A stretch of DNA of 63,539 nt from Streptomyces sp. CoH27 (GCF_020181035.1 NZ_JAIQYY010000001.1:316677-380215); one strand, 5' to 3'. Positions 48,298 through 57,944 are shown, counted from the stretch's first letter. The notes: generated by a model from the letters alone, not told the origin. Translations and numbers: made by a program.

Positions 48298-48891
48298 GCC
48301 CGTCTCCTCCGGAGTCGACCGCGCGCGCCGATCGGGCCGCCGGGCGGATGGCCCGGCGCACGCGTGCCGGATCAGTTTAGGCATCCGGTCCCGGCACCCG
48401 GGCGCGCAGCACCGTGTCCGTTCCGGACGGGTTCACGGCCGAGGAGGCCGGCCAGGGTTGGGAGCTGTTGCCCGCTGACTGGAGACGAGCGTGTTCCGGC
48501 GTGCATGAGTGAGCGCCTCAGCCATGGAACGCGCGGGCCGTGTGGATGCGATCGGCAGGCGCGCCCTGGGACACCCGATCCGGCGACGGACGGCACCGCC
48601 CCTGCACGACCGGAGCGATCGTGCAGGGCATCGGACCGCCCAGGCCGCACCGGTGGCCCCGGGGCGTGCGGCCCTGTTCATCAGCGGCCTCCGGCCGTGG
48701 GCCGCCCGCGCACCCCCGGACCACGGACCCGATCCGCGCGCCGGACGCGGAGCGAACGCGGTGGACCAGGACGCCCGACACCGTTCGGAACGTCCGGCTG
48801 AGCACGAGTCCTGGCAACGGGGCCCACTCCCGCTCAGTCTCTGGGAACCGTCCGCCCTTCAGTTGCCCAAGCGCCCTGCGGCAGCCGCCTC
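48298..48891. other. Gene-poor spacer with one strong hairpin
   Basis: About 590 bases with no gene I can support. Several long open frames exist on both strands but have no recognisable domain or start site. The one clear structure is CCTGCACGA-N9-TCGTGCAGG (48601-48627), a 9-bp perfect stem that could be a regulatory dyad or terminator. Confidence 0.5.
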
Positions 48892-49275
48892 TCAGTCGGT
48901 GGCCAGGGGGACTTCGCCGCCCGTCTTGCTGTACCCCAGGGCCTGGACGATGCGGCCGTTCTCGACGCGCATCAGGTTCACGCCGCGTACGGAGTCGCGA
49001 GGGCCGTCGCCGAAGTGGTAGCGCCAGCGGATCGTCGCCCGGTCGCCGGCCACGGTGACGTCCTCGGGTGCGAACCGGGTGGTGCGGTCGGCCGCGAGCG
49101 TCCGCCAGAAGGTGAGGCACGCCTCCCTCCCCTCAACGCGTTCGCCGTCCGGTGCCGGCTGGATCGCCTCCATGACACATCCCTCGCCCACGAGGTCGTC
49201 GAGCAGATCGGGCTCGTGATGGACGAAGGCCTGGTTGAACAGATCGATGACTGCTGCGGTCGTACGAGGTGACAT
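48892..49275 (-). CDS. SnoaL-like (NTF2-fold) protein
   Basis: A 127-residue cone-fold protein: IDLFNQAFVHHEPDLLDDLV, EGREACLTFWRTLAA, VAGDRATIRWRYHF and GVNLMRVENGRIVQALGY. This fold serves as isomerase, cyclase or small-molecule-binding protein. It diverges from a TetR gene, with two palindromes between, and is the probable target of that regulator. Confidence 0.85.
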   Translation of the reverse strand: MSPRTTAAVIDLFNQAFVHHEPDLLDDLVGEGCVMEAIQPAPDGERVEGREACLTFWRTLAADRTTRFAPEDVTVAGDRATIRWRYHFGDGPRDSVRGVNLMRVENGRIVQALGYSKTGGEVPLATD

Positions 49276-49305
49276 GGTCGCTCCTCAGAGGGGAAGGACG
49301 GTCGT

Positions 49306-49327
49306 AGATAGAACAGTCGGTCTATCT
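49306..49327. promoter_or_regulatory. TetR-type operator 1
   Basis: Arms AGATAGA and TCTATCT around an 8-base centre (22 bp), between the SnoaL gene (start 49275) and the TetR gene (start 49380). Confidence 0.65.
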
Positions 49328-49337
49328 CCACCATATA

Positions 49338-49357
49338 GACCGGTTGATCTACCGGTC
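49338..49357. promoter_or_regulatory. TetR-type operator 2
   Basis: GACCGGT-TGATCT-ACCGGTC, a 20-bp perfect-armed dyad, 23 bases before the TetR ATG. Together with the neighbouring dyad it can control both divergent genes. Confidence 0.65.
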
Positions 49358-49379
49358 AACGGGTGGCAGGCTGACGCCC

Positions 49380-49937
49380 ATGAAGCCGGGACCGCGTGAT
49401 CGCCTGCTGGAGGCGGCGCAGCAGCTGACCTACCGTCATGGCGTCGCAGTGGGCGTGGACACACTGCTCAAGAGCGCCAACGTGGCCCGCAGGTCGCTGT
49501 ACGAGCACTTCGGCGGCAAGGACGGTCTGATCGCGGAAGTGCTGCGGCGCAGCGCCGCCGAGGACGAGGCGGGCTACGAACGGACCATGGCAGCCGCGGG
49601 AGAGGATCCGCGCGCGCGTCTGCTGGCGATCTTCGACCAGCTCGGCACCGTCATCACGGAGCCGGACTTCCGGGGATGCCGTTATCTCGCCGCCGACCTG
49701 GCCCTGGCCGACCCCGACCATCCTGCCCACGCCGTCACCCGCGACTACCGCGCGCGCGTGACCCGGCTTCTCGCGGCCGAACTGGTCCGGCTCGGCCATC
49801 CCCGGCCCGCGCGGGCCGCCGACCAGCTTCTGCTCCTCATCGACGGAGTCATGGCGGCCGGCGCCACACGCCCCGGTACCGACCCGGCCGCGGCAGCCCG
49901 TGAACTCGCGGAGCGGATCCTGGCGGAGCGGGCGTGA
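49380..49937 (+). CDS. TetR family regulator
   Basis: A 185-residue repressor. The ATG at 49380 (MKPGPRDRLLEAAQQL) is preferred to a start 36 bases earlier because it sits clear of operator 2. The helix-turn-helix is VGVDTLLKSANVARRSLYEHFGGKDGLI. The C-terminal ligand domain has LLAIFDQLGTVITEPDFRGCRYLAADLA, of a common group controlling small redox or isomerase genes. It faces the SnoaL gene across two dyads. Confidence 0.9.
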   Translation: MKPGPRDRLLEAAQQLTYRHGVAVGVDTLLKSANVARRSLYEHFGGKDGLIAEVLRRSAAEDEAGYERTMAAAGEDPRARLLAIFDQLGTVITEPDFRGCRYLAADLALADPDHPAHAVTRDYRARVTRLLAAELVRLGHPRPARAADQLLLLIDGVMAAGATRPGTDPAAAARELAERILAERA

Positions 49938-50033
49938 CCTTTCGGCCCCGAGGGGGCCGCGGTGCGGCTGCTGGAGCCCGTGAGGGAAACTGGTTGCCTG
50001 GCGAAACCATCGGGATCCCGGGAAAGGTCCTCC

Positions 50034-50396
50034 ATGCCGTACCTCACCGTCGACTACTCCTCCCACCTGGCCGGAACCTTCGACCGGGCGGCCCTGGTGA
50101 AGGAGTTGCATCCGCTCGTGGTCGAGGAGTCCGGTACGAGGGGTGTGTGCAAGACCCTGTTCCGGCCGGCGGAGACGTACGTCGGGGACCGGCCGTGCGA
50201 GGAGGCGGCCTTCGTGCACGTCGAGGTGGGACTCATGCCCGGTCGTCCCGAGGCGCTGAAGGCGCGGCTGTCCGAGGGGGTGCTCGCGCTGCTGGAAAAG
50301 CATCTGCGGGTCGAGGGTGTACCTCCGGACGCGGTCTTCTCGGTGGAGGTGCGCGACCTCACCGGCTCCTACCGGCTCTCGCCGTCCGCGCGCTGA
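50034..50396 (+). CDS. 5-carboxymethyl-2-hydroxymuconate isomerase-like tautomerase
   Basis: A 120-residue tautomerase-superfamily protein. The start is the ATG at 50034 with AAAGG upstream, giving Met-Pro-Tyr-Leu so that Pro becomes the N-terminal catalytic base after Met removal. VDYSSHLAG, FVHVEVGLMPGRP and VEVRDLTGSYR resemble CHMI (HpaF). It would move a double bond in a muconate-type product of aromatic breakdown, though no other homoprotocatechuate genes are here. Confidence 0.82.
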   Translation: MPYLTVDYSSHLAGTFDRAALVKELHPLVVEESGTRGVCKTLFRPAETYVGDRPCEEAAFVHVEVGLMPGRPEALKARLSEGVLALLEKHLRVEGVPPDAVFSVEVRDLTGSYRLSPSAR

Positions 50397-50406
50397 CCGG
50401 CCGCGC

Positions 50407-51102
50407 ATGCGCTTGAGCACCGTTCCCGTCCCGCACTACGGTGCCCCGGTGGAGCTCTTCTCACGTTCTTGGACAGCGTTGCGCGAGGCGGTCGCCGCAC
50501 TCGCCGACGAGGACTTCGAGCGGCCCTCCGGCTGTGCCGGCTGGCTGGTGCGGGACCTGGTCTGTCATCTGGTCATCGACGCCCAGGACGTGCTGATCAC
50601 CCTGGTCACCCCCGCGACCGGCGCACCGACCGTGGACGCGGTCACCTACTGGAAGCTCGTCGAACCCCCGACCGGTGAGGATCCGCTCGACGCGCTGATC
50701 CCCCGGCTGGCCGCCGCCTACGGCGAGCCGGGGCTGCTGAGGTTCCACCTGGACGACGTCGGCTCCGCCGCGGGCCGCGCCGCCGAACTCGCCGATCCGG
50801 CCGCGTGTGTCGGCACCCGCGACGAGGTGCTGACCGTCGGCGACTACCTGTCCGCGTACGTCGTCGAATGGACCCTGCACCACCTCGACCTGATCGCCCA
50901 TCTGCCGTCGGCCCCCGAGCCCCCCGCCGAAACCCTCGCGGCGGCGCGCGCGTCGCTGGAGAAGATCGCGGGATCCGGGTTCCCCGCCTCGCTCTCCGAC
51001 AAGGAGGCACTGCTGATCGGCACGGGCCGGCGCACACCGACCGACGCGGAGCGCGAGACGTTGGGCGACTTCGCGGAACAGCTTCCCTTCATTCTCGGCT
51101 GA
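50407..51102 (+). CDS. DinB/maleylpyruvate isomerase-like protein
   Basis: A 231-residue four-helix protein. Parts such as ALADEDFERPSGCAGWLVRDLVCHLVIDAQDVL and YVVEWTLHHLDLIAHLP carry the His residues that bind metal in mycothiol-dependent maleylpyruvate isomerases and related DinB-like proteins (quoted in part: WLVRDLVCHL, WTLHHLDL). The ATG at 50407 is 10 bases after the previous stop; a GTG at 50449 is possible. It probably catalyses a thiol-dependent isomerisation or transfer and may work with the isomerase before it. Confidence 0.78.
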   Translation: MRLSTVPVPHYGAPVELFSRSWTALREAVAALADEDFERPSGCAGWLVRDLVCHLVIDAQDVLITLVTPATGAPTVDAVTYWKLVEPPTGEDPLDALIPRLAAAYGEPGLLRFHLDDVGSAAGRAAELADPAACVGTRDEVLTVGDYLSAYVVEWTLHHLDLIAHLPSAPEPPAETLAAARASLEKIAGSGFPASLSDKEALLIGTGRRTPTDAERETLGDFAEQLPFILG

Positions 51103-51162
51103 ACGGTCGTCGACGTGGCGGTCGAAGGTTCCCGCGCGCGGACACGGCCGACACGGCGCCCG

Positions 51163-52050
51163 TCACCAGCGCACCGCCGTGAAGTCGACCGGCCGGGGCC
51201 GCAGTTCGCGGGTGCGTGCCGCCAGCCGCCGCATCCGCTCGGCCATGTCGTCGGCGGGCAGCCGGCGCCGGTCGCCGTGGCCCGGCAGCAGCCACTCGAA
51301 GCGCAGCCGGCCGGCGGTCCGGGCCAGCGAGGCGGCCAGTTCGCGGATGGAGTACCAGGTGACGCTCTCGGCCACCTCGATGTCCCCCGTGCCGCGTGAC
51401 CAGTAGAAGCTGTCGCCGCTGAAGCAGTACCGCTCGTCCGCGACGAACAGCACGCTGCCCTTGGTGTGTCCCGGGAGCGGGTGGGCGATCACCCCGTCGG
51501 CGACCTCCACCGGATCGGTGCCGCGCAGCACCTGGTCGGCGTCCGGAGCGGCGTCGAGGTCACCCTCGTGGATCCAGAGCCGGGCGCCCAGCCGGTCGGC
51601 GTACCGGCGGCCGTGCGCGGCATGGTCGCGGTGGGTGAGCAGGACGTCGGTGACGGGGCCCAGTGCCTCGTAGCGCGTGGCCAGCGCAGTGCTCCAGCGC
51701 GGGGTGTCCACCAGCATCACGGTGCCGTCGGGCCGGCGCAGCAGATAGGAGTTGGCGCCCGCGGTGTGCGGGGAGTTGTGCCCGCACAGGAGCACGGCGT
51801 CGTCCAGCGCCAGCGGGAACGGGTCCAGGGCCGCGTCCAGCCGTCCGGTCACGGGGCGGACGGCGCGGGTGTGGCAGGCGTGCGCGGCGGCGAGGAGCCG
51901 CCGCACCTCGGCCTCGCCGCTCGGCTGGCGCAACACCGCCGAGCGGCCGTCGACCTCACCGATCAGGCCGGGGGCCAGCTGGCGGGCGACATCGCAGTTC
52001 GTGCATCGCTCGGTCACATGCCAGCCGTCCGGTAACCGCGTGTCACCCAT
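51163..52050 (-). CDS. Metallo-beta-lactamase fold hydrolase with a small N-terminal Cys domain
   Basis: A 295-residue protein. The first 60 residues (ERCTNCDVARQLAPGLI) include a CxxC and look like a shortened ferredoxin-type domain lacking the rest of an Fe-S set. The MBL part has VMLVDTPRW, LLTHRDHAAHG (a THxxHxxH form of the metal motif), PLPGHTKGSVLFV, CFSGDSFYWSRG and WLLPGHGDR. The reaction is unknown. It diverges from the sugar operon, 215 bases away. Confidence 0.82.
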   Translation of the reverse strand: MGDTRLPDGWHVTERCTNCDVARQLAPGLIGEVDGRSAVLRQPSGEAEVRRLLAAAHACHTRAVRPVTGRLDAALDPFPLALDDAVLLCGHNSPHTAGANSYLLRRPDGTVMLVDTPRWSTALATRYEALGPVTDVLLTHRDHAAHGRRYADRLGARLWIHEGDLDAAPDADQVLRGTDPVEVADGVIAHPLPGHTKGSVLFVADERYCFSGDSFYWSRGTGDIEVAESVTWYSIRELAASLARTAGRLRFEWLLPGHGDRRRLPADDMAERMRRLAARTRELRPRPVDFTAVRW

Positions 52051-52178
52051 GGTCCGTTCCCTTCTGTACCGCGCTCGCCGAGCCGCCGCGCACGTCCAGA
52101 GGTATCCCGCGCCGGGCGGAAACCGGAAGAGGGTCCGGACCTTGTTCTTGCGGGGGCGTACTGCTCTCGCACGTGACC

Positions 52179-52206
52179 TTGACGCACGTCATGTTACCGG
52201 TAACAC
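52179..52206 (+). promoter_or_regulatory. Promoter with LacI-type operator for the MFS-GH35-LacI operon
   Basis: A TTGACG -35 box (52179-52184) and a weak -10 (TAACAC, 52201-52206) frame the perfect dyad TGTTACCGGTAACA (52192-52205) with the central CG typical of LacI sites. Binding would block RNA polymerase. It is 60 bases before the MFS start. Confidence 0.7.
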
Positions 52207-52265
52207 TCATGTCCCGTCGGAGCCGAGACAACTCGCCCTGGACACCTGCGACTTCTGGAGTCGGC

Positions 52266-53474
52266 ATGAGCGAACCATCGACCCGGCCGCGTGACACGGG
52301 CACCCGTGCGGCCTCCTTCGCCCCCGACGCGCCCGTCTTCAGCCCGGCGGCCGTGGTCGCCTCGTGCGTCGGCTTCGTGCTGATCGGCGCGCTCCAGGCG
52401 CTCTACGGGCCGTCGATCCCGGCTTTCCGCCGCGAGTTCGGGCTCAGCCCCGCGGCCGCCGGCCTCGGACTGAGCGCCCATTTCGTCGGCGGTGTGGCGG
52501 GCGTGCTGCTCTTCGACCGGCTGTACGGGCGGCTCGGCAACCGGCAGATCCTCGGTGCCTCCTACCTGCTGATGGCCGTTGGCGCGGCGGGCTTCGCCCG
52601 GGCCCCGAACTGGCCCGTGGCGCTGGCCACCGCGCTGCTCGGCGGGCTGGGCTTCGGCGGCATCGACTACGGCCTCAACCAGCTGTTCGCGGTCGGTTTC
52701 GGACACCGCTCGACGGCCATGCTGAACGTCCTCAACGCGCACTTCGGCATCGGCGCGATCCTCGGCCCCGCGCTGGTCGGCACGGTCGGCGCCGGGCACT
52801 ACCCGGCGATCTTCCTCGGCTTCGCGCTGGTCAACCTGCCGTTGCTGCTGTGCCTGAAGGGCGTACGGGACCGTGCCCCGCAGCCCTCGGACGCCGCCGG
52901 GGACGCCGACGGCGGACAGGCGCTCGGCCGCGGCCTGGCCTCGGTGCTCGCGGTGTTCGTCGCCCTGTACGTGCTGCACGTCGGCATCGAGGCGGGCGTC
53001 GGCGGCTGGGAGCCCACCCACCTGGAGACCGTCGGCTACGGCGCCGGGACCGCGGCGACGGCCACCTCCGTGTACTGGCTGATGATGACCGTCGGCCGGT
53101 TCCTCGTCGCACCGATCGCGCTCCGTTTCAGCCCGCAGGCCATCATCACCGTCTCCTGCGCGGGCATGACCTGCTGTCTGCTGCTGGCCCCCGTGGCGGG
53201 GCTCGCCCCCTACGCGTACGCCGGTGTCGGCCTGTTCATCGCGCCCGTCTTCCCCACCGGACTGCCCTGGCTGCACCGCGCGGCCCCCCGGGCCCGCCGG
53301 GCGGGGGCGCTGGTCATCGCCGCGTCCATGGTGGGCGGGGTCGCGGCCGGGCCGGCGCTCGGCAAGGCCATCGAGTGGTCCGGCGTCCGCGCCGTACCCC
53401 TTCTGCTGGGCGCCGTCTCGGCCCTGTGCCTGGCCGCCACCCGCTGGCTGATCCGCGCCACGAGCCCCCGCTGA
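52266..53474 (+). CDS. MFS sugar transporter (FucP/NarK-like)
   Basis: A 402-residue transporter with about 12 helices; TGGAGTC precedes the ATG. Segments are VGFVLIGALQALYGPSIPAFRREFGLSPAAAGLGLS, LFDRLYGRLGNRQILGASYLLM, and NVLNAHFGIGAILGPALVG as in FucP-type glucose, galactose or fucose carriers (quoted in parts). It leads the operon with GH35 beta-galactosidase and LacI, so galactoside or galactose uptake is likely. Confidence 0.88.
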   Translation: MSEPSTRPRDTGTRAASFAPDAPVFSPAAVVASCVGFVLIGALQALYGPSIPAFRREFGLSPAAAGLGLSAHFVGGVAGVLLFDRLYGRLGNRQILGASYLLMAVGAAGFARAPNWPVALATALLGGLGFGGIDYGLNQLFAVGFGHRSTAMLNVLNAHFGIGAILGPALVGTVGAGHYPAIFLGFALVNLPLLLCLKGVRDRAPQPSDAAGDADGGQALGRGLASVLAVFVALYVLHVGIEAGVGGWEPTHLETVGYGAGTAATATSVYWLMMTVGRFLVAPIALRFSPQAIITVSCAGMTCCLLLAPVAGLAPYAYAGVGLFIAPVFPTGLPWLHRAAPRARRAGALVIAASMVGGVAAGPALGKAIEWSGVRAVPLLLGAVSALCLAATRWLIRATSPR

Positions 53475-53644
53475 ACGGCCGTTCGGCAGCCACGGGAACC
53501 GTGGGCCGCGGCGCACCCCGTACGTCCCCGCCCCGGTCCTGCGCCCCGGCACGCCATGACCTCGTCCTGCCCTGACGGCACGTCACCACCGGCCCGACCG
53601 CCCAGCTCACCGACGCCCCCCGGCCCCGGACCGGAGAACCCCTG

Positions 53645-55653
53645 ATGCCCCTTGCGCACCGCCTGCGCGTGCCGCGCCCCGCCGCGCCCCCGCTCACCGG
53701 CCATCTGCCGTTCACGGACGCACCCGGTGTCCCCGACCCGATCGAGGTCACCAGCCGCTACCTCACCCGCGGCGGCCGCCCCTGGTTCCCGGTCTCCGGC
53801 GAGTTCCACTACTCCCGTTGCCCGGCGGGAGAGTGGGAGGAGGAGCTGCTGAAGATGAAGGCGGCCGGGGTGACGGCCGTCGCCTCCTACGTCATCTGGA
53901 TCCACCACGAGGAGACCGAGGGCCGGGTCCGCTTCGACGGCGACCGCGACCTGCGCCGGTTCGCGCGGCTGTGCGCCCGGCACGGCCTGGACTTCATCCC
54001 GCGCATCGGCCCCTGGTCGCACGCCGAGGTGCGGGGCGGCGGACTGCCCGACTGGGTGCTGGCCCGCGACTGCACCCCACGCACCGACGACCCCGCCTAT
54101 CTGGAACCCGTCCGCACCTGGTTCACGGCCCTCGCCGAGCAACTGCGCGGCCTGGACCGCGCACACGGCGGCCCGATCGTCGCGATCCAGATCGAGAACG
54201 AGCTGTACGACCAGCCGGGCCATCTGCTGACCCTGAAGCGGATGGCGCAGGAAGCCGGACTGAGTGCGCCGCTGTGGACGTCGACGGCCTGGGGCGGCGT
54301 CCAGCTGCCCGGCGAGGAACTCCTGCCGCTGTACGGCGGCTACCCGGAGGCCTTCTGGACCGAGGCCGACGGCGGCTGGCCCGACACCTGCCGCACGCAC
54401 TTCTTCTTCACCCACCAGCGCGACGACGAGGGCATCGGCGCCGACCTGCGCCCCGCCACCGTGCGCGGCGCAGACCCGGAGGCTCACACGGACCGCTTCC
54501 CGTGGGCCACCTGCGAGCTGGGCGGCGGCATGGCCGTGGCCTACCACCGCCGGCCGCGCGTGGACGCCGCCGACATCGGTGCGCTGGGCCTGACGAAGAT
54601 CGGCTGCGGCTCGGTGTGGCAGGGCTACTACATGTTCCACGGCGGCACCAACCCGGCCGGCGAACTGACCTCCCTCCAGGAGTCGCACGCCACCGGCTAC
54701 CCCAACGACCTGCCCCTGCTGACGTACGACTTCCAGGCCCCGCTCGGCGAGTACGGCCAGGTCCGGCCCTCGTACCACGAACTGCGGCTCCAGCATCTGC
54801 TGCTGGCCGACTTCGGGGAGCGGATCGCCCCCATGGCGTCCGTGCTGCCCGAGCGGCGGCCGGGGGGAGCGGGGACATCGTCACCGCCGGGGACCGGGTG
54901 TTCGTGACCGGTCTGCGGCCCGGTGCCGACGCCCTGGTCGAGGCGGTGACGGCGGACGGCACCCGGGTCGGCCTGCTGGTCCTCGACGCGGCGACCGCGC
55001 GCACCGCCTACCGGGGCACCGCCTGGGGGGCCGAGCGGCTGCTGCTGAGCGCCGACCCCGTCGTCTTCGACCGCGACGAGGTCCGCGTGCACAGCACCGC
55101 CGCACAGCCGTCCTTCGCGGTGGCGCCCGGCGCGACGGTGAAGGCGTCGGCGGAGGGCGTCCTCACCCGCTACACGCTGGTCACCGCCGAGCACGGCGAC
55201 GCGTTCCCGGCGGTGGTCACACCGGTGCGCGCCGCCGAAGCGGCACCCGCGGCCGTCACCGGTGTGCAGGGCCGGGCGAGCGTCCCCGACGACACGCACG
55301 TCGACACCGTCGCCGCCGAGTACCGCGTCGAGCTGCCGGAGGCCGTCCTGGACCGGGCGGACGGGGCGGACCGTACGCTGCTGCGCCTGACGTGGACCGG
55401 GGACGTGGCCCGGGCCTACGCCGGGGACACCCTCGTCGCCGATCAGTTCCACTCCGGACGGCCCTGGGACATCGCCCTCGACCGGCTCCCCGCCGAAGCC
55501 CTGCGCGGTGCCGGGCTGCGCCTGCGGATCCTGCCGCTCGCCGTGGACGCTCCCGTGTACCTGCCCGCACCCGCGGACACCGCCAGGGGCACGGCCGTGA
55601 TCCACCGGGCCGACCTGCTGACCAGCCGGGTCCGGGCGGTCCGCGCGGGCTGA
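53645..55653 (+). pseudogene. GH35 beta-galactosidase gene with a one-base frameshift
   Basis: The first frame (53645-54907, 420 codons) encodes the GH35 catalytic domain: FPVSGEFHYSRCP, acid/base Glu186 in QIENELYD, nucleophile Glu291 in TCELGGGM and YYMFHGGTNP. It then runs into an out-of-frame TGA. A different frame continues the protein from the G6 run at 54862-54867 to 55653 with the beta-sandwich tail (DRVFVTGLRPGADALVE, LLRLTWTGDVARAYAGD). One added G restores a protein of about 669 residues. It may be a real loss, slippage, or a sequence error. It follows the MFS sugar carrier and precedes LacI. Confidence 0.82.
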
Positions 55654-55763
55654 GACCCGGGCACGGCACGGTCCCGGACGGCCGCCTGTCCCGCCCGGCC
55701 TATCCTGGGAACCCGCCGGGCGGGAGAGGACCACCGTATCGAGGCCGGAGGACACACACCCGT

Positions 55764-56828
55764 ATGACCGCATCCACCGCAGACGGCTCGGGTCCCCAGC
55801 GGCGCAGCCGGCGCAACTTCGCGGGGAGCCGTCCCGTGATGGACGACGTGGCCAAACTGGCCAGGGTGTCCAAGCAGACCGTCTCCCGGGTGCTCAACGA
55901 CCACCCGGCCGTGCGACCGGAGACCCGCGAGGCGGTCCTGGAGGCGATGCGCACACTCGGCTACCGGCCCAGCCGCAGCGCGCGGTCGCTGGCCAGCGGC
56001 CGGTCCGGGATGCTCGGGGTGATCTCCTTCGACGCGGCCAGGTTCGGGCCCGCGTCGATCCTGACCGCCATCAACAGGGCGGCCCAGGAAGCCGGTTACC
56101 TGGTCAGCTCCATCGCCCTCGACACCGCCTCCCGGGACACGGTGGTACGCGCCCTGGACCGGCTCTCGGCCGAGGGCGCCGAGGGTGTCATCGCCATCGC
56201 CCCGCAGCGCCCGGTCGGCGCGGCACTGGCCGAGGCGGGGCTCGACAGGCCCATGGTGGTGCTGGAGAACGACCCGGGGCAGGGCCCCCCGCGTGTCACT
56301 GCGGACTCCACGGCCGGGGCGCGCGCCGCCACCGAGCATCTGCTCGGCCTCGGTCACGCCACCGTCTGGCACCTCGCGGGCCCGCACGGCTGGACCTCCG
56401 CCGAGCTGCGCGCGGCGAGCTGGCGGGCCACCCTGGAGGCCGCCGGTGCGCGGGTCCACGAGCCCCTCTTCGGTGACTGGAGCGCCGATTCCGGCTACGC
56501 GCTGGGCCGCCGGCTGGCCGAACGCCCCGAGGTCACAGCCGTGTTCGCGTCCAACGACCAGATGGCCCTCGGCGTCCTGCGGGCCTTCCACGAGGCCGGG
56601 CGCCGCGTCCCGGACGAGGTCAGCGTGGTGGGCTACGACGACATTCCCGAGGCCGCGCACTTCCTGCCGCCGCTGACCACCGTGCGCACGGACTTCGCCG
56701 AGATCGGCACTCGTTCTCTGCGCCTCCTGCTGGACCGCATCGACGGCGACACCACGGCGCGGGCGGCGTCCGTCGTCCCCGTGGAACTCGTCGTCCGCCA
56801 CAGCACTGGCCCGGCCCCGGCCCGCTGA
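55764..56828 (+). CDS. LacI family transcriptional regulator
   Basis: A 354-residue repressor. After a basic N-terminus, the helix-turn-helix is VMDDVAKLARVSKQTVSRVLNDHPAV with the hinge RPSRSARSLASGRSG (both shown in part). The sugar-binding domain has GVIAIAPQRP, LGHATVWHLAGP, VFASNDQMALGVLRAF and VSVVGYDDIPEA. It is the third gene of the operon and probably acts on the dyad TGTTACCGGTAACA at 52192, released by a galactoside. Confidence 0.92.
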   Translation: MTASTADGSGPQRRSRRNFAGSRPVMDDVAKLARVSKQTVSRVLNDHPAVRPETREAVLEAMRTLGYRPSRSARSLASGRSGMLGVISFDAARFGPASILTAINRAAQEAGYLVSSIALDTASRDTVVRALDRLSAEGAEGVIAIAPQRPVGAALAEAGLDRPMVVLENDPGQGPPRVTADSTAGARAATEHLLGLGHATVWHLAGPHGWTSAELRAASWRATLEAAGARVHEPLFGDWSADSGYALGRRLAERPEVTAVFASNDQMALGVLRAFHEAGRRVPDEVSVVGYDDIPEAAHFLPPLTTVRTDFAEIGTRSLRLLLDRIDGDTTARAASVVPVELVVRHSTGPAPAR

Positions 56829-56866
56829 CCCGGCCCGCTCCCCGATCCCGTCGGCCCGCGTGCGTA

Positions 56867-56878
56867 GTACCGCGGTAC
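56867..56878. promoter_or_regulatory. 12-bp palindrome before the ABC operon
   Basis: GTACCGCGGTAC lies 118 bases before the ABC ATPase start. A regulator site or a terminator part of the LacI gene are both possible. Confidence 0.3.
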
Positions 56879-56996
56879 CACGGGACACCTCCGGTTCGGC
56901 CCCCGGTACGACCGGATCCGGGTCCCGCCGGACCTAGGTTGGCCGTGAGGCGCCAGGGGCTATCGGCGGGCGCCGCGGCCGACAGAGAGAACGCGA

Positions 56997-57944
56997 ATGA
57001 TCGAGGCACAGCAGCTGACCAAGAGGTACGGCGAGAAGACCGCCGTCGACGGGCTGGACTTCACCGTCAAGCCCGGCACCGTGACCGGCTTCCTGGGCCC
57101 CAACGGTGCCGGGAAGTCCACGACCATGCGCATGATCGTCGGGCTCGACGCCCCGACCAGCGGCTCCGTCACGGTCAACGGCCACCCCTACGCCCGGCAC
57201 CGGGCGCCCCTGCAGGAGGTCGGGGCGCTCCTGGAGGCCAAGTCGATCCACCCGGGCCGCTCGGCCTACCACCATCTGCGCGCGCTCGCGCTGACCCACG
57301 GGATCCCCCGGCGCCGGGTCGACGAGGTCATCGACCTCGCGGGCCTCGCCAGCGTGGCGAAGAAGCGCGCCGGAGCCTTCTCCCTGGGCATGGGCCAGCG
57401 GCTCGGCATCGCGGCCGCACTGCTCGGCGACCCCCAGACCGTGATGCTGGACGAGCCGGTCAACGGGCTGGACCCGGAGGGCGTGCTCTGGATCCGCAAC
57501 CTGCTCAAGGCGCTCGCCGACGAGGGCCGTACCGTCTTCGTCTCCTCCCACCTGATGAGCGAGATGGCACTGGTCGCCGACCACCTCATCATCGTGGGGC
57601 GCGGCCGGCTGCTGGCCGACACCACTGTGCCGGACCTCATCCGTGAGGCCGGCGGCGACACCGTGAAGGTCGTCACGCAGGACCCCGCGCGGCTGCGGGA
57701 CGTGCTCGCCGGGGCCGGCGTCGAGGTCACCGGACGGATCGGCTCGGAGGAACTCCAGGTCACCGGGCTGACCCCCCGCCAGATCGGACTGGCGGCGGCC
57801 GAGCACGGCATCGCGCTGTTCGAGCTGACCCCGCGGACGGTCTCGCTGGAGGAAGCCTTCATGAACCTGACCAGGGACGCCGTCGAGTACCACGGCTCCA
57901 CGACCGCCACCGAGACCCTGGAAGCCGCCGGGAGGCCCGCATGA
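56997..57944 (+). CDS. ABC transporter ATP-binding protein
   Basis: A 315-residue ATPase. Walker A is GPNGAGKSTT, signature FSLGMGQRLGIAAALLG, Walker B VMLDEPVNGLDPEG and switch SSHLMSEM. The C-terminal 100 residues resemble BceA/YtrB-type exporters. It leads an operon with its permease and a two-component system through 4-bp overlaps, so it probably removes an antimicrobial or envelope-active compound. Confidence 0.93.
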   Translation: MIEAQQLTKRYGEKTAVDGLDFTVKPGTVTGFLGPNGAGKSTTMRMIVGLDAPTSGSVTVNGHPYARHRAPLQEVGALLEAKSIHPGRSAYHHLRALALTHGIPRRRVDEVIDLAGLASVAKKRAGAFSLGMGQRLGIAAALLGDPQTVMLDEPVNGLDPEGVLWIRNLLKALADEGRTVFVSSHLMSEMALVADHLIIVGRGRLLADTTVPDLIREAGGDTVKVVTQDPARLRDVLAGAGVEVTGRIGSEELQVTGLTPRQIGLAAAEHGIALFELTPRTVSLEEAFMNLTRDAVEYHGSTTATETLEAAGRPA

